DNA of 7,116 bases, taken from Lachnospiraceae bacterium UBA3711. Its GTDB lineage: Bacteria > Bacillota > Clostridia > Lachnospirales > Lachnospiraceae. Below the pieces are notes generated by a model that saw only the letters and a program-made list of their open reading frames with translations, was not told the origin of the DNA and ran no database searches. Position 1 is the stretch's first letter, and each line of letters opens with the position of its first letter. A program made the position numbers and the translations under genes. Positions 1 to 5,142 of the stretch are shown in pieces. The DNA is taken from NCBI GenBank assembly GCA_002371345.1, contig DFHY01000007.1, forward strand, positions 63,271 through 70,386, read 5' to 3'.

Positions 1-30
1 CGCAATGGTGACCTGATGCTTTATGGCTAA
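1..30 (+). CDS. Possible 3' end of an upstream gene (partial)
   Basis: Reading from base 1, the frame is open for nine codons (RNGDLMLYG) and ends at TAA 28-30. The other two forward frames stop within about 15 bases. This is too little to identify a product. It is listed because the following 60 bases look like a promoter region, which fits a gene ending here. Confidence 0.2.
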   Translation, partial: RNGDLMLYG

Positions 31-43
31 ATATTCCGAAATA

Positions 44-82
44 TGTTATGATTCAATTGAAGATTGAATACCGTTATTGAAT
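44..82 (+). promoter_or_regulatory. Extended -10 promoter and operator-like inverted repeat of the toxin-antitoxin pair
   Basis: TGTTATGAT at 44-52 reads as an extended -10 (TGn followed by TATGAT at 47-52); no good -35 is visible. Overlapping its end is a 7-bp inverted repeat, ATTCAAT (51-57) and ATTGAAT (63-69), separated by 5 bases, with a third ATTGAAT at 76-82. An inverted repeat just downstream of the -10 and before the antitoxin gene is the usual place for the operator in self-regulated type II pairs. The motif is seen; the regulatory role is inferred. Confidence 0.4.
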
Positions 83-101
83 CGAAACGGAGGTGGGAAT
101 T

Positions 102-293
102 ATGGCTACATCTACTATCCTTGAACCCATAAAGGTAAATGATGAGAATGGTGCCAGAATTTTAGTAGAAGCACTCGAAAAAGCAGAGAATTCTTCATAT
201 ACAAGAAAGCCTCGGAAAAAGCAATTAACTACAGATCCTGAAAAGGTTCGTAGAATTGCTGCAAAAGCTATGGCAGGGGTGACAAAGAGTTGA
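102..293 (+). CDS. Small antitoxin-like protein upstream of a GNAT toxin
   Basis: A 63-residue protein starting MATSTILEPIKVND. The start was chosen at ATG 102 because GGAGGT at 89-94 lies 7 bases upstream; an in-frame GTG at 93 falls inside that ribosome binding site and is unlikely. The N-terminal half (VNDENGARILVEALEKAE, about residues 12-29) should form an amphipathic helix. The C-terminal half is basic (KPRKKQ, EKVRRIAAKA). I do not recognise a named domain. Size, position and the 4-base overlap with the acetyltransferase gene fit a type II antitoxin that binds and masks its partner, with the inverted repeat upstream as possible operator. No ribbon-helix-helix or HTH is obvious, so DNA binding is unproven. 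It could instead be an accessory subunit of the acetyltransferase. Confidence 0.7.
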   Translation: MATSTILEPIKVNDENGARILVEALEKAENSSYTRKPRKKQLTTDPEKVRRIAAKAMAGVTKS

Positions 294-883
294 TATGTGA
301 TGTAATCAGTATTGAGAATATGATCGCGGATTATGGAGAGGAGGCTACACAGGCGCTGCTCTCTTCATTTTCATGTGAGCGTGATGGAAAACAAAAGAAT
401 CTGGAAGTTGAAACATTTGTAAGAAACAACGCGATAGACTTCTATAAAAGAAAACTGGCGGTAACATATTTGGTGTTTGATGAAAACTCCGACTTTGCAG
501 GGATATACTCTCTTGCACATAAGGCAATAGACATTCCTGCCGACAAGCTTAATTCTAGGCTTAGAAAGAAAGTTGCAAGATATGCCCGATTGGATGAGGT
601 CCGTCAGGTTTATTCTGTATCAGCTTTCCTTATTGCCCAGTTTGGCAAAAACTATGAGGGAAACAAGGGAGCAACCATATCCGGTCAGGAATTGCTCGAT
701 AATGCCATGGGGATGTTAGAAGATGCTCAGGCTATAGTCAGTGGCGGTTTGATTTTTCTGGATTGTGAGGTTGATAATAAGCCGGCTCTTGAATTATATG
801 AAAGAAATGGATTTACTGCTTTTGCTGAAAGAGTATCTGAAAGCGATGGACAAAAATACATCCAGCTATTAAAGTCCTTTTAG
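290..883 (+). CDS. GNAT-family N-acetyltransferase, probable toxin of a type II toxin-antitoxin pair
   Basis: A 197-residue protein with a GNAT fold in its second half. Residues about 108-140 (VYSVSAFLIAQFGKNY, then SGQELLDNAM) match motif A, which binds acetyl-CoA, with a degenerate pyrophosphate loop (NKGATISGQ). Residues about 155-175 (IFLDCEVDNKPALELYERNGF region) match motif B, where the late Tyr170 is in the position of the usual general acid. Relatives of the TacT/AtaT type acetylate aminoacyl-tRNA and stop translation; the substrate here is unknown. The start is TTG 290, overlapping the upstream stop as TTGA, with a purine-rich AGGGG at 275-279. ATG 320 (residue 11) is an alternative. 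Tight coupling to the small upstream gene supports a toxin role. A housekeeping acetyltransferase remains possible. The region of about 50 residues before the fold is longer than in minimal toxins. Confidence 0.75.
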   Translation: MICDVISIENMIADYGEEATQALLSSFSCERDGKQKNLEVETFVRNNAIDFYKRKLAVTYLVFDENSDFAGIYSLAHKAIDIPADKLNSRLRKKVARYARLDEVRQVYSVSAFLIAQFGKNYEGNKGATISGQELLDNAMGMLEDAQAIVSGGLIFLDCEVDNKPALELYERNGFTAFAERVSESDGQKYIQLLKSF

Positions 884-905
884 ATCTTCAGAAGCCAGTA
901 ACGAC

Positions 906-971
906 ACCGAAAGGGGTAACACTGGGGGTAACACTTAAAATGGACGGGCTGAAAAACCCCTTTCTATCGGT
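906..971. repeat. Interrupted inverted repeat around tandem direct repeats
   Basis: ACCGAAAGGGG (906-916) is complementary to CCCCTTTC (957-964) plus CGGT (968-971), apart from a few bulged bases (TAT at 965-967 and flanks). The arms enclose two direct repeats. It could be a large hairpin at the mRNA 3' end of the acetyltransferase gene, or protein-binding arms of an element end. No U-tract follows, so a simple terminator is unlikely. Confidence 0.45.
913..935 (+). repeat. Tandem direct repeat GGGGTAACACT x2
   Basis: GGGGTAACACT occurs at 913-923 and again at 925-935 (12-bp period). It lies about 57 bases before the tRNA-like attachment core. Short tandem repeats near one end of tyrosine-recombinase elements are often arm-type integrase or excisionase sites; that role is inferred. 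The 11-mer GTAACACTTAA (928-938) recurs exactly at 1617-1627 in the divergent promoter region, which may be meaningful or chance. Confidence 0.6.
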
Positions 972-991
972 ATTTGAGAGAATAGTATTTT

Positions 992-1012
992 GTTCAAGTC
1001 CCATCTTCCGCA
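992..1012 (+). other. 3' tRNA fragment, likely attachment-site core
   Basis: The bases read as the end of a tRNA gene: G, T-loop TTCAAGT (993-999), 3' T-stem CCCAT (1000-1004), a 7-base 3' acceptor strand CTTCCGC (1005-1011) and discriminator A (1012). The upstream bases (TTTTG) do not pair with CCCAT, and no anticodon or D arm precedes, so the gene is not complete here. A 3' tRNA piece followed by a terminator is the typical scar left by an element integrated into a tRNA gene. The tRNA identity cannot be assigned from 21 bases. Confidence 0.55.
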
Positions 1013-1024
1013 CATCTATTCATC

Positions 1025-1058
1025 AAATACCGTCTGAGGTTGTCAGGCGGTATTTTTT
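1025..1058 (+). terminator. Strong intrinsic terminator after the tRNA fragment
   Basis: Stem ATACCGTCTGA (1027-1037), loop GGTTG, stem TCAGGCGGTAT (1043-1053): 11 pairs with one wobble, extended by two A-T pairs, followed by a T run ending at 1058. It would end transcripts from the acetyltransferase side. In origin it is probably the terminator of the tRNA gene whose 3' end lies 13 bases upstream. Confidence 0.85.
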
Positions 1059-1145
1059 GTTGATTCTATGCGGTTTTCTGAACCCTCAACCCTTTTATCA
1101 CGTTCCATCTGATTCTGTCTGAAATAGCCTGTTTTCATTCGGATC

Positions 1146-1177
1146 GGGGGCAAATCGGGGGCAAATCAGGGGCAAAG
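1146..1177 (+). repeat. 11-bp tandem repeats, GGGGGCAAATC x2.9
   Basis: GGGGGCAAATC at 1146-1156 and 1157-1167 are identical; 1168-1177 (AGGGGCAAAG) is a diverged third copy in the same register. The 11-bp period puts the copies on one face of the helix. Their place about 130 bp beyond the tRNA-like core fits integrase arm-type sites of a second element end. The repeat is certain; the function is inferred. Confidence 0.75.
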
Positions 1178-1180
1178 AAA

Positions 1181-1220
1181 AGCCTGTACTTTCAAGGAAA
1201 ATTGAAGGTATCAGGTTTTT
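1181..1220. terminator. Probable bidirectional terminator, serving the XRE gene
   Basis: AGCCTG (1181-1186) plus TACTTTCAA (1187-1195) pairs with TTGAAGGTA (1202-1210), then CAGG and T (1212-1216), with one bulged T at 1211 and two wobble pairs; the loop is GGAAAA. T residues follow on the plus strand (to 1220), and on the minus strand the stem is followed by CTTTTCTTT. The leftward XRE gene stops at 1226, so the minus-strand direction is the natural use. Confidence 0.7.
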
Positions 1221-1225
1221 GTGTT

Positions 1226-1534
1226 CTAGGGATCAAGAATCAATGATTCGATTGAACGGTTGTAAAGCTTAGATATCAAATAAAGATGAGGTAATGTGAA
1301 ATATTTACCGTCTCCATTCAGGATTTGTGACAGGTGGGATTGTGATAAACCTGTTTTTTCGAGCACTCTTCTTCTTTCTTCTTTGGGATTATCAGAGTTA
1401 GATATTATCGACATAACATTATCTCTACTGTTTTTATGAAATCGTTTTTTAAGTTCAACGGCTTCATCTATGGCCAGATCCATTTCGAGTGATTCGTCAA
1501 ATCCATTGTTTTCATTTCTCCGATTTCGGCCCAT
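1226..1534 (-). CDS. XRE/Cro-type helix-turn-helix regulator, likely element repressor
   Basis: A 102-residue protein. The N-terminal half is charged and probably helical (DESLEMDLAIDEAVELKKRFHK, residues about 13-34). The C-terminal half holds a compact HTH: ERRRVLEKTGL as the first helix (about 53-63), SQSHLSQILNG as turn and recognition helix (64-74), then TLPHLYLISKLYNRSIESLI (80-99), a typical XRE tail. The start ATG at 1534 has AGAGGA about 9 bases upstream on the minus strand. It is transcribed away from the excisionase-like operon, the usual arrangement for a repressor controlling a divergent early operon. The 12-bp palindrome at 1605-1616 is its best candidate operator. HTH at the C-terminus rather than the N-terminus is less common. 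No peptidase or ligand domain is present, so induction would need another factor. Confidence 0.75.
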   Translation of the reverse strand: MGRNRRNENNGFDESLEMDLAIDEAVELKKRFHKNSRDNVMSIISNSDNPKEERRRVLEKTGLSQSHLSQILNGDGKYFTLPHLYLISKLYNRSIESLILDP

Positions 1535-1587
1535 AATAAACAGTCCTCTATGTGAATTTACTAATAGTTAACTGAATTCTCAAGATG

Positions 1588-1633
1588 ATTATGCGACAAT
1601 CGGTTTGACGCGTCAAGTAACACTTAACATATC
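1588..1633. promoter_or_regulatory. Divergent promoters with face-to-face -35 boxes in a 12-bp palindrome
   Basis: The perfect palindrome TTGACGCGTCAA (1605-1616) contains TTGACG on each strand. Leftward: -35 at 1616-1611, 17-base spacer, -10 CATAAT at 1593-1588. Rightward: -35 at 1605-1610, 17-base spacer, weak -10 CATATC at 1628-1633 (TATCAA at 1630-1635 is an alternative). One regulator dimer on the palindrome would block both -35 boxes. A second palindrome, AGTTAACT, lies at 1566-1573 in the leader of the leftward gene. Motifs are seen; activity is inferred. Confidence 0.55.
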
Positions 1634-1657
1634 AAAGATACAAGTGAGGACTACGGT

Positions 1658-1858
1658 ATGCATAAAAGAGAAACTGGAACTTCTGCAAGCGTTAAGCCGC
1701 GTATGATCGGGCGCTCTGAATTACCAATTTATACAGGACTCGGAATAACTTCTGCCGTGAAATTTGCAAGAGAGGCGGGAGCAGAACGGAAATATGGTAG
1801 GCGTAGTTTGTTCGATGTGCGCATTTTGGATGAGGCCATCGACAATCTATCGAAATGA
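1658..1858 (+). CDS. Excisionase-like small HTH protein
   Basis: A 66-residue protein. RSELPIYTGLGITSAVKFAREAGAERKYGRRSLFDVRILDEAIDNL fills residues about 19-64: helix (SELPIYTGLG), turn, second helix (SAVKFAREAG), a short basic hairpin with the GRRSLFD signature, then a final helix. This helix-hairpin pattern is that of the small excisionase/MerR-like HTH proteins found on clostridial integrative elements (DUF6462-like). Such proteins bend DNA at attachment sites to direct excision, or act as regulators. The start ATG 1658 has GTGAGGA 7 bases upstream. It is first in a rightward operon with the next two genes. No integrase is in the window, so its recombinase partner would lie elsewhere. A regulator-only role is possible. 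Confidence 0.65.
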   Translation: MHKRETGTSASVKPRMIGRSELPIYTGLGITSAVKFAREAGAERKYGRRSLFDVRILDEAIDNLSK

Positions 1859-1872
1859 CGTAGGAGGGCGGT

Positions 1873-2205
1873 ATGGTAAAGCGAAGAATCACAGATCACA
1901 TTCCATTGAGCCCAGACAGGATCAGTATGAGAAGCCTCGCGTTGAAACTTGGTGAGACAGAACGGGAAACACGCAAGCACATAGAAACAGCTCGGATGAA
2001 TGGCGAAATCATTGGAAGCGATGAACAGGGTTATTATATTCCGACGAACGCGCACGAAATCGCCACATATTACAGGCGGCATCGCAAAAGGGCCATGACT
2101 ACGCTTAAATGCCTTAAGGCCGTTAGAAAGGCTCTGAGGGCTGCAGGAATTGATGTTGCACAGATCGAAGGGCGGACAAATGGGAAAACTCAGAAAGTTA
2201 CCTGA
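1873..2205 (+). CDS. Winged-helix DNA-binding protein of the element's early operon
   Basis: A 110-residue basic protein. Residues about 17-35 (ISMRSLALKLGETERETRKHI) read as helix-turn-helix. ETARMNGEIIGSDEQGYYIP (about 38-57) reads as recognition helix end plus beta wing, typical of winged-helix folds. The C-terminal third (YYRRHRKRAMTTLKCLKAVRKALRAAG) is a strongly basic helix. GGAGGG at 1863-1868 lies 4 bases before ATG 1873, and the gene follows the excisionase-like gene by 14 bases, so they are co-transcribed. Similar proteins sit in replication or early regions of phages and conjugative elements next to Rep-like proteins. Specific function is unknown; replication accessory and transcription factor are both possible. 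Confidence 0.6.
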   Translation: MVKRRITDHIPLSPDRISMRSLALKLGETERETRKHIETARMNGEIIGSDEQGYYIPTNAHEIATYYRRHRKRAMTTLKCLKAVRKALRAAGIDVAQIEGRTNGKTQKVT

Positions 2206-2617
2206 GTACTCGTATGATGACAATGGCTTTTCTGCATTTGGGTTTGTTAGTGCTGATTTGATGAAAAGCAAACAGTTTCAGAATCTTAGTCCTCCGGCAA
2301 GATTGCTATATATCACATGTATCGCACATCGGAATGAAGAAAAAGCAAGGGAATGCTTATCACTCCGGTTATCTGAAATCAATGAACAATGTGGCTGTGG
2401 GTGGTCGACAAGTGAAATCAAAAGACTCTCGAATGATCCGAAAGGCGAATACTTTGTTTTTCCTGCGTGCCAGTATCAGGAGTACGGTTTCAAGTATGGG
2501 TGGTTTTCAAAGTATATGAGTGAACTAATCGATGCTGGTTTCATATGCAGGAAATGGGGTGGCAGAAACCAGTACACCGTGACGGTTTATTCATTTGACA
2601 AGCGATGGAAAAGATAA
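2180..2617 (+). CDS. Rep-like winged-helix protein (replication-initiator N-domain type)
   Basis: A 145-residue protein from ATG 2180, chosen because GAAGGGCGG (2166-2174) lies just upstream; an in-frame TTG at 2150 would add ten residues without a ribosome binding site. It overlaps the previous gene by 26 bases, so translation is probably coupled. FGFVSADLMKSKQFQNLSPPARLLYI (about 20-45) resembles the opening of RepA/phage initiator N-domains, in which a short strand is followed by 'F..LSp.ArllY'. YGWFSKYMSELIDAGFICRKWGGRNQYTVTVYSF (about 107-140) reads as recognition helix, 'L..aGFI' and wing. Full initiators carry a second domain, absent here, so the protein is either a stand-alone DNA-binding member or a truncated one. 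Family assignment is by pattern only. The adjacent hairpin-rich region is a possible target. Confidence 0.5.
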   Translation: MGKLRKLPEYSYDDNGFSAFGFVSADLMKSKQFQNLSPPARLLYITCIAHRNEEKARECLSLRLSEINEQCGCGWSTSEIKRLSNDPKGEYFVFPACQYQEYGFKYGWFSKYMSELIDAGFICRKWGGRNQYTVTVYSFDKRWKR

Positions 2618-2877
2618 TTCTCGTTCCACTCTCGGTAGCAAGCAATATTTGCGGCTATAGGTGCAGAAAAACATAATAATTCTTCCCGAAAATCCGAGTT
2701 TTTTATACGTATATATAGAGAAGGTTTTTGATTGTACTTTCAACAATGTCCGCTATGGTATTATCTTTTGCATCTGAAGTATCATAACTGCTCAGATTGT
2801 TATGATTTTTTATATATTCATACTGGAAGTCTATGAAGTGTATCATTCATCGGTAACGATTGAGAGATCGTAATCCG
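2618..2877. other. Non-coding, AT-rich, hairpin-containing intergenic stretch
   Basis: No convincing gene lies between 2617 and the next frame. Visible elements are the palindrome TATACGTATA (2704-2713) within a run of T and TA steps, a small inverted repeat ATTGT/ACAAT (2731-2747), the hairpin at 2781-2806, and the larger hairpin at 2845-2883. No iteron-type direct repeats were found. No clear sigma-70 promoter stands out. It may hold a leader, a promoter for the next gene, or an origin. Confidence 0.4.
2781..2811 (+). terminator. Possible terminator of the excisionase/Rep-like operon
   Basis: ATCATAAC (2781-2788) and GTTATGAT (2799-2806) form a perfect 8-bp stem with a 10-base loop, followed by a T run (2806-2811). 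The stem is AT-rich and the loop large, so efficiency is doubtful, but nothing better ends the operon that stops at 2617. Confidence 0.4.
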
Positions 2878-2883
2878 ATGAAT
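2845..2883. repeat. Long hairpin overlapping a candidate start codon
   Basis: ATTCATCGG (2845-2853) and CCGATGAAT (2875-2883) are perfect 9-bp arms. Inside them ACGAT (2856-2860) pairs with ATCGT (2867-2871) around the loop TGAGAG. No T run follows. The 3' arm contains ATG 2878-2880, and the loop carries GAGAG, a weak ribosome-binding-like string 11 bases before it. Confidence 0.6.
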
Positions 2884-2982
2884 TTACCAGACGAAATTGG
2901 ACGCTTTTTTCGTTGGGGCGCAATTATGAAGACAGACCACACTGTCATATGGTATAAAGTAATCACGAAGTTATTACCGTAG
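2878..2982 (+). pseudogene. In-frame 5' extension of the 219-aa gene, ended by TAG
   Basis: From ATG 2878 the frame encodes 34 residues (beginning MNLPDEIGRFFRWGAIMK, ending VIWYKVITKLLP) and stops at TAG 2980-2982. Two codons later, in the same frame, the 219-aa frame begins at GTG 2986. The composition looks protein-like and joins the next frame without any shift. Either this is a separate leader peptide, or the original gene was about 254 residues and one nonsense mutation split it. The weak ribosome-binding context of GTG 2986 favours the split gene. I cannot decide from sequence alone. Confidence 0.35.
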
Positions 2983-2985
2983 TGT

Positions 2986-3645
2986 GTGATTATAGCAAGC
3001 TTTGCAACGTATGATCCTGTATTAAAAGGGATAAACCGATGCGCAGACGCTATTCTCTCTGCGTATTCGAAACATAGTAATGCCGTCTACGAATTCATGG
3101 ACAGAAACAAAATAGGCCACAGCGAGTATGGACGCATAATGGATGCGGCTGTAAAGGGGAAACCGACGGCGGCTCATCGCCTTTATGGACACCACATCAT
3201 CTATGACTTTCCTATCCATGATCCAAAGAATATTGCTCCGTTCTTAGAACACCTGGCCTCCGATTATTTCACAAAGATGGGACTTCCGATCATACCCGGA
3301 GATATACTGGAAGACGTGGGGATGTTGAGATGGTGTAATGACCTAACGCATAATTGGAATTTCGTAAATGGATTTGATGTCCTGTCTGGAACAGTCGTGA
3401 TGATTCAGGGTATTCAAAGCTTTCAGAAGTGTTTCTCTCCAGAAGGAGATGAGCGGTCAGCTGTTTCGTTGGCGGCACAGGCAGGAATCGGGGCATTTGA
3501 ATTACTGATTGCGGCGACAACATACAATCCGTTTTTGCTCATAGGCGCTATTCTGACAGTGACCTCAAGTGCGGTAGGGTTGATCAGACAGGGCACAAGA
3601 GCGAAGGTGAATCTGAGTGGGAATCGATTGTTGGTTTCGATATAG
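2986..3645 (+). CDS. Unrecognised protein with a hydrophobic C-terminal region, possibly a truncated gene
   Basis: 219 residues from GTG 2986, which has no ribosome binding site; the true start may be internal or at 2878 across the TAG. I do not recognise the family. The N-terminal part is soluble and helical (VLKGINRCADAILSAYSKHS). The middle is rich in His, Tyr and Trp (AHRLYGHHIIYDFPIHDP, about 63-80; MLRWCNDLTHNWNFVNGFD, about 113-131). The C-terminal part has two hydrophobic stretches, about 161-178 and 182-200 (NPFLLIGAILTVTSSAVGLI), split by TTYNP, which could be a membrane hairpin. It ends with a short basic tail. No signal peptide, nuclease or protease motif is visible. It stands alone between the element operon and the ATPase cluster. 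Membrane association is inferred from hydrophobicity only. Confidence 0.5.
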   Translation: MIIASFATYDPVLKGINRCADAILSAYSKHSNAVYEFMDRNKIGHSEYGRIMDAAVKGKPTAAHRLYGHHIIYDFPIHDPKNIAPFLEHLASDYFTKMGLPIIPGDILEDVGMLRWCNDLTHNWNFVNGFDVLSGTVVMIQGIQSFQKCFSPEGDERSAVSLAAQAGIGAFELLIAATTYNPFLLIGAILTVTSSAVGLIRQGTRAKVNLSGNRLLVSI

Positions 3646-3846
3646 GAAGCGGAGACTGGTTAATGTGATCAGGAACACTCATTTTAGATTATTACGAGAG
3701 AAGACATTTACTCTGGCAGCGTTTGTGGAAGAGTAGCCACTTTGCGAGAAATCTGTCTTTAAGCTCTTGTTCATGTGTGGGATTTATAGAAAGATATATC
3801 GTCTGTACGAATTTGAAGCATAAAACAATGTGAGGGTGCGTACCTG

Positions 3847-4038
3847 ATGTTGGTACGATATATAGGGAAGAAAGATACCATAGCATTAGACAGGGACAAG
3901 TTATATACTGTCTTGTCTATTGAAAGAGGGTGGTATCGAATTATGACGGAACTGGATGAGGATTATCTTTTTCCGCCAGACCTGTTTGAGATCGTGTACG
4001 AAAAGAAAGAATCACTGGCTGAAACCAAAACGGAGTGA
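3847..4038 (+). CDS. Small hypothetical protein, duplicated downstream
   Basis: 63 residues, starting MLVRYIGKKDTIALDRDKLYTVLSIERG. GAGGG at 3832-3836 lies 10 bases before ATG 3847. Alternating polar and hydrophobic residues (KLYTVLSIERGWYRIMTELDEDYLFPPDLFEIV) suggest a small all-beta, SH3-like barrel; this is a pattern judgement. The function is unknown. It ends 12 bases before the ATPase-CYTH gene, so the two are probably translated from one mRNA. A second, truncated copy, 55 of 60 bases identical over the core, follows the ATPase-CYTH gene, showing local duplication. The shared core (IERGWYRIMTELDED) is perfectly conserved at protein level. A binding partner or regulator of the neighbouring enzymes is the natural guess. 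Confidence 0.65.
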   Translation: MLVRYIGKKDTIALDRDKLYTVLSIERGWYRIMTELDEDYLFPPDLFEIVYEKKESLAETKTE

Positions 4039-4050
4039 ATCACCAAGATT

Positions 4051-5142
4051 ATGAAGAAGATATCCAAGATTGTGATTACCGGAGGGCCATGTGCCGGAAA
4101 ATCAACAGCCATGAGCTGGGTTAGAAATGCATTCACGCAGCGGGGGTATTGTGTCCTGATCGTTCCGGAAACAGCTACGGAATTGATCACCGGAGGTGTT
4201 GCGCCCTGGACCTGTGGCACTAATACGGATTACCAGAAATGCCAGGTTGAGCTTCAACTCACAAAAGAACGTCTGTTTACTAAGGCAGCATCTACCATGG
4301 CTGCCGAAAAGATTCTGATCGTCTGTGACAGAGGCGTTATGGATAACCAGGCGTATATGAACGATGATGAATTTGAAGAGATACGCAAAACACTGCACGG
4401 AGACGTTGTATCATGGCGTGATGGATACGACGCGGTTTTTCATCTGGTTACAGCAGCTAACGGAGCAGAGGATTATTACACGCATGCAAATAATGCTGCG
4501 CGTTACGAGACGGTTGAGGAAGCAGTAGCATTGGACGACAGACTGCTTTCCTGCTGGGTTGGACACAGATATTTGAGGGTGATTGATAACTCCACAGATT
4601 TCGAAGGGAAGATGCGTAGACTCGAAACTGAGATTGCATCATTCCTCCAGGAAGATCATCCTTATGAGATGGAGAGAAAGTTCCTGATTGAATATCCGGA
4701 TCTTTCCTGGTTGGAAAAGAATCCGCTGTGCAGGAAGATCGAGATCGAACAGGTTTATCTGAAATCGGCTCCGGAAGAGGAGATTCGGATCCGCAAACGC
4801 GGTGAGAATGGCCATTATATTTACTATGAGACGCATAAGAAAGCACTGGATGGAATGAAGCGGATGAGTACGGAACGGCATCTGTCCAAATCTGAATACC
4901 GCCATCTGATGAAGAATGCGGATCCTGGCCGGAGAAGGATTAACAAGACACGTTACTGCCTCACGCAGGGAAACCGATATTATGAGATTGATGTATACCC
5001 GTTTTGGTCAGATAAAGCGATTTTGGAGATCGAATTGCGGGATGAGAAGGAAAAAGTCTGGCTTCCTCAGGAGTTCAAAGTGATACGGGAAGTCACAAAT
5101 GATCCTGAGTACAAGAATGCAGCACTTGCCAGAATACCGTAG
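4051..5142 (+). CDS. AAA/NadR-like P-loop ATPase fused to a CYTH (triphosphate tunnel) domain
   Basis: 363 residues in two domains. N-terminal (about 1-200): Walker A GGPCAGKST at 11-19, a Walker B-like ILIVCDRG at 88-95, as in the AAA_28/NadR-type kinase-like ATPases. C-terminal (about 205-360): CYTH signature EMERK (206-210, the ExExK motif), then EIRIRKRG (244-251), YYETHKK (258-264), the basic RRRINKTRY (294-302), YYEIDVYPF (310-318) and LEIELR (325-330), the alternating charged strands that line the triphosphate tunnel. It ends in the usual helix VTNDPEYKNAALA. All key residues are present, so both halves look active. CYTH proteins cleave triphosphates such as inorganic tripolyphosphate or thiamine triphosphate, or cyclise ATP; this substrate is unknown. 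The start ATG has only GGAG at 4032-4035, 15 bases away, within the end of the preceding gene, so coupling is likely. Cytosolic. Confidence 0.85.
   Translation: MKKISKIVITGGPCAGKSTAMSWVRNAFTQRGYCVLIVPETATELITGGVAPWTCGTNTDYQKCQVELQLTKERLFTKAASTMAAEKILIVCDRGVMDNQAYMNDDEFEEIRKTLHGDVVSWRDGYDAVFHLVTAANGAEDYYTHANNAARYETVEEAVALDDRLLSCWVGHRYLRVIDNSTDFEGKMRRLETEIASFLQEDHPYEMERKFLIEYPDLSWLEKNPLCRKIEIEQVYLKSAPEEEIRIRKRGENGHYIYYETHKKALDGMKRMSTERHLSKSEYRHLMKNADPGRRRINKTRYCLTQGNRYYEIDVYPFWSDKAILEIELRDEKEKVWLPQEFKVIREVTNDPEYKNAALARIP

Noticed and set aside
950..1012. Complete tRNA gene
   Set aside because: Only the T-loop, 3' T-stem strand and 3' acceptor strand are present; the 5' partners, anticodon arm and D arm cannot be found upstream.
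940..1122. 60-codon forward frame
   Set aside because: It crosses the tRNA fragment and the strong terminator at 1025-1058, has no ribosome binding site, and its residues do not look like a protein.
1729..2271. 180-codon reverse frame
   Set aside because: It is the shadow of two well-supported forward genes (excisionase-like and winged-helix) that have ribosome binding sites and recognisable folds.
3692..3886. 64-codon reverse frame upstream of the small gene
   Set aside because: No ribosome binding site on the minus strand, overlap with the start of the 63-aa gene, and no recognisable pattern. The forward frame here (ending in FMCGIYRKIYRLYEFEA) is also interrupted by TAG 3733 and too short to call.
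2980..5142. Amber (TAG) recoding, suggested by open frames continuing past TAG at 2980 and 5140
   Set aside because: Other TAG stops (881-883, 3643-3645) are followed by further in-frame stops within a few codons, as expected for normal termination. Two cases are explained by a nonsense mutation and a duplication junction.
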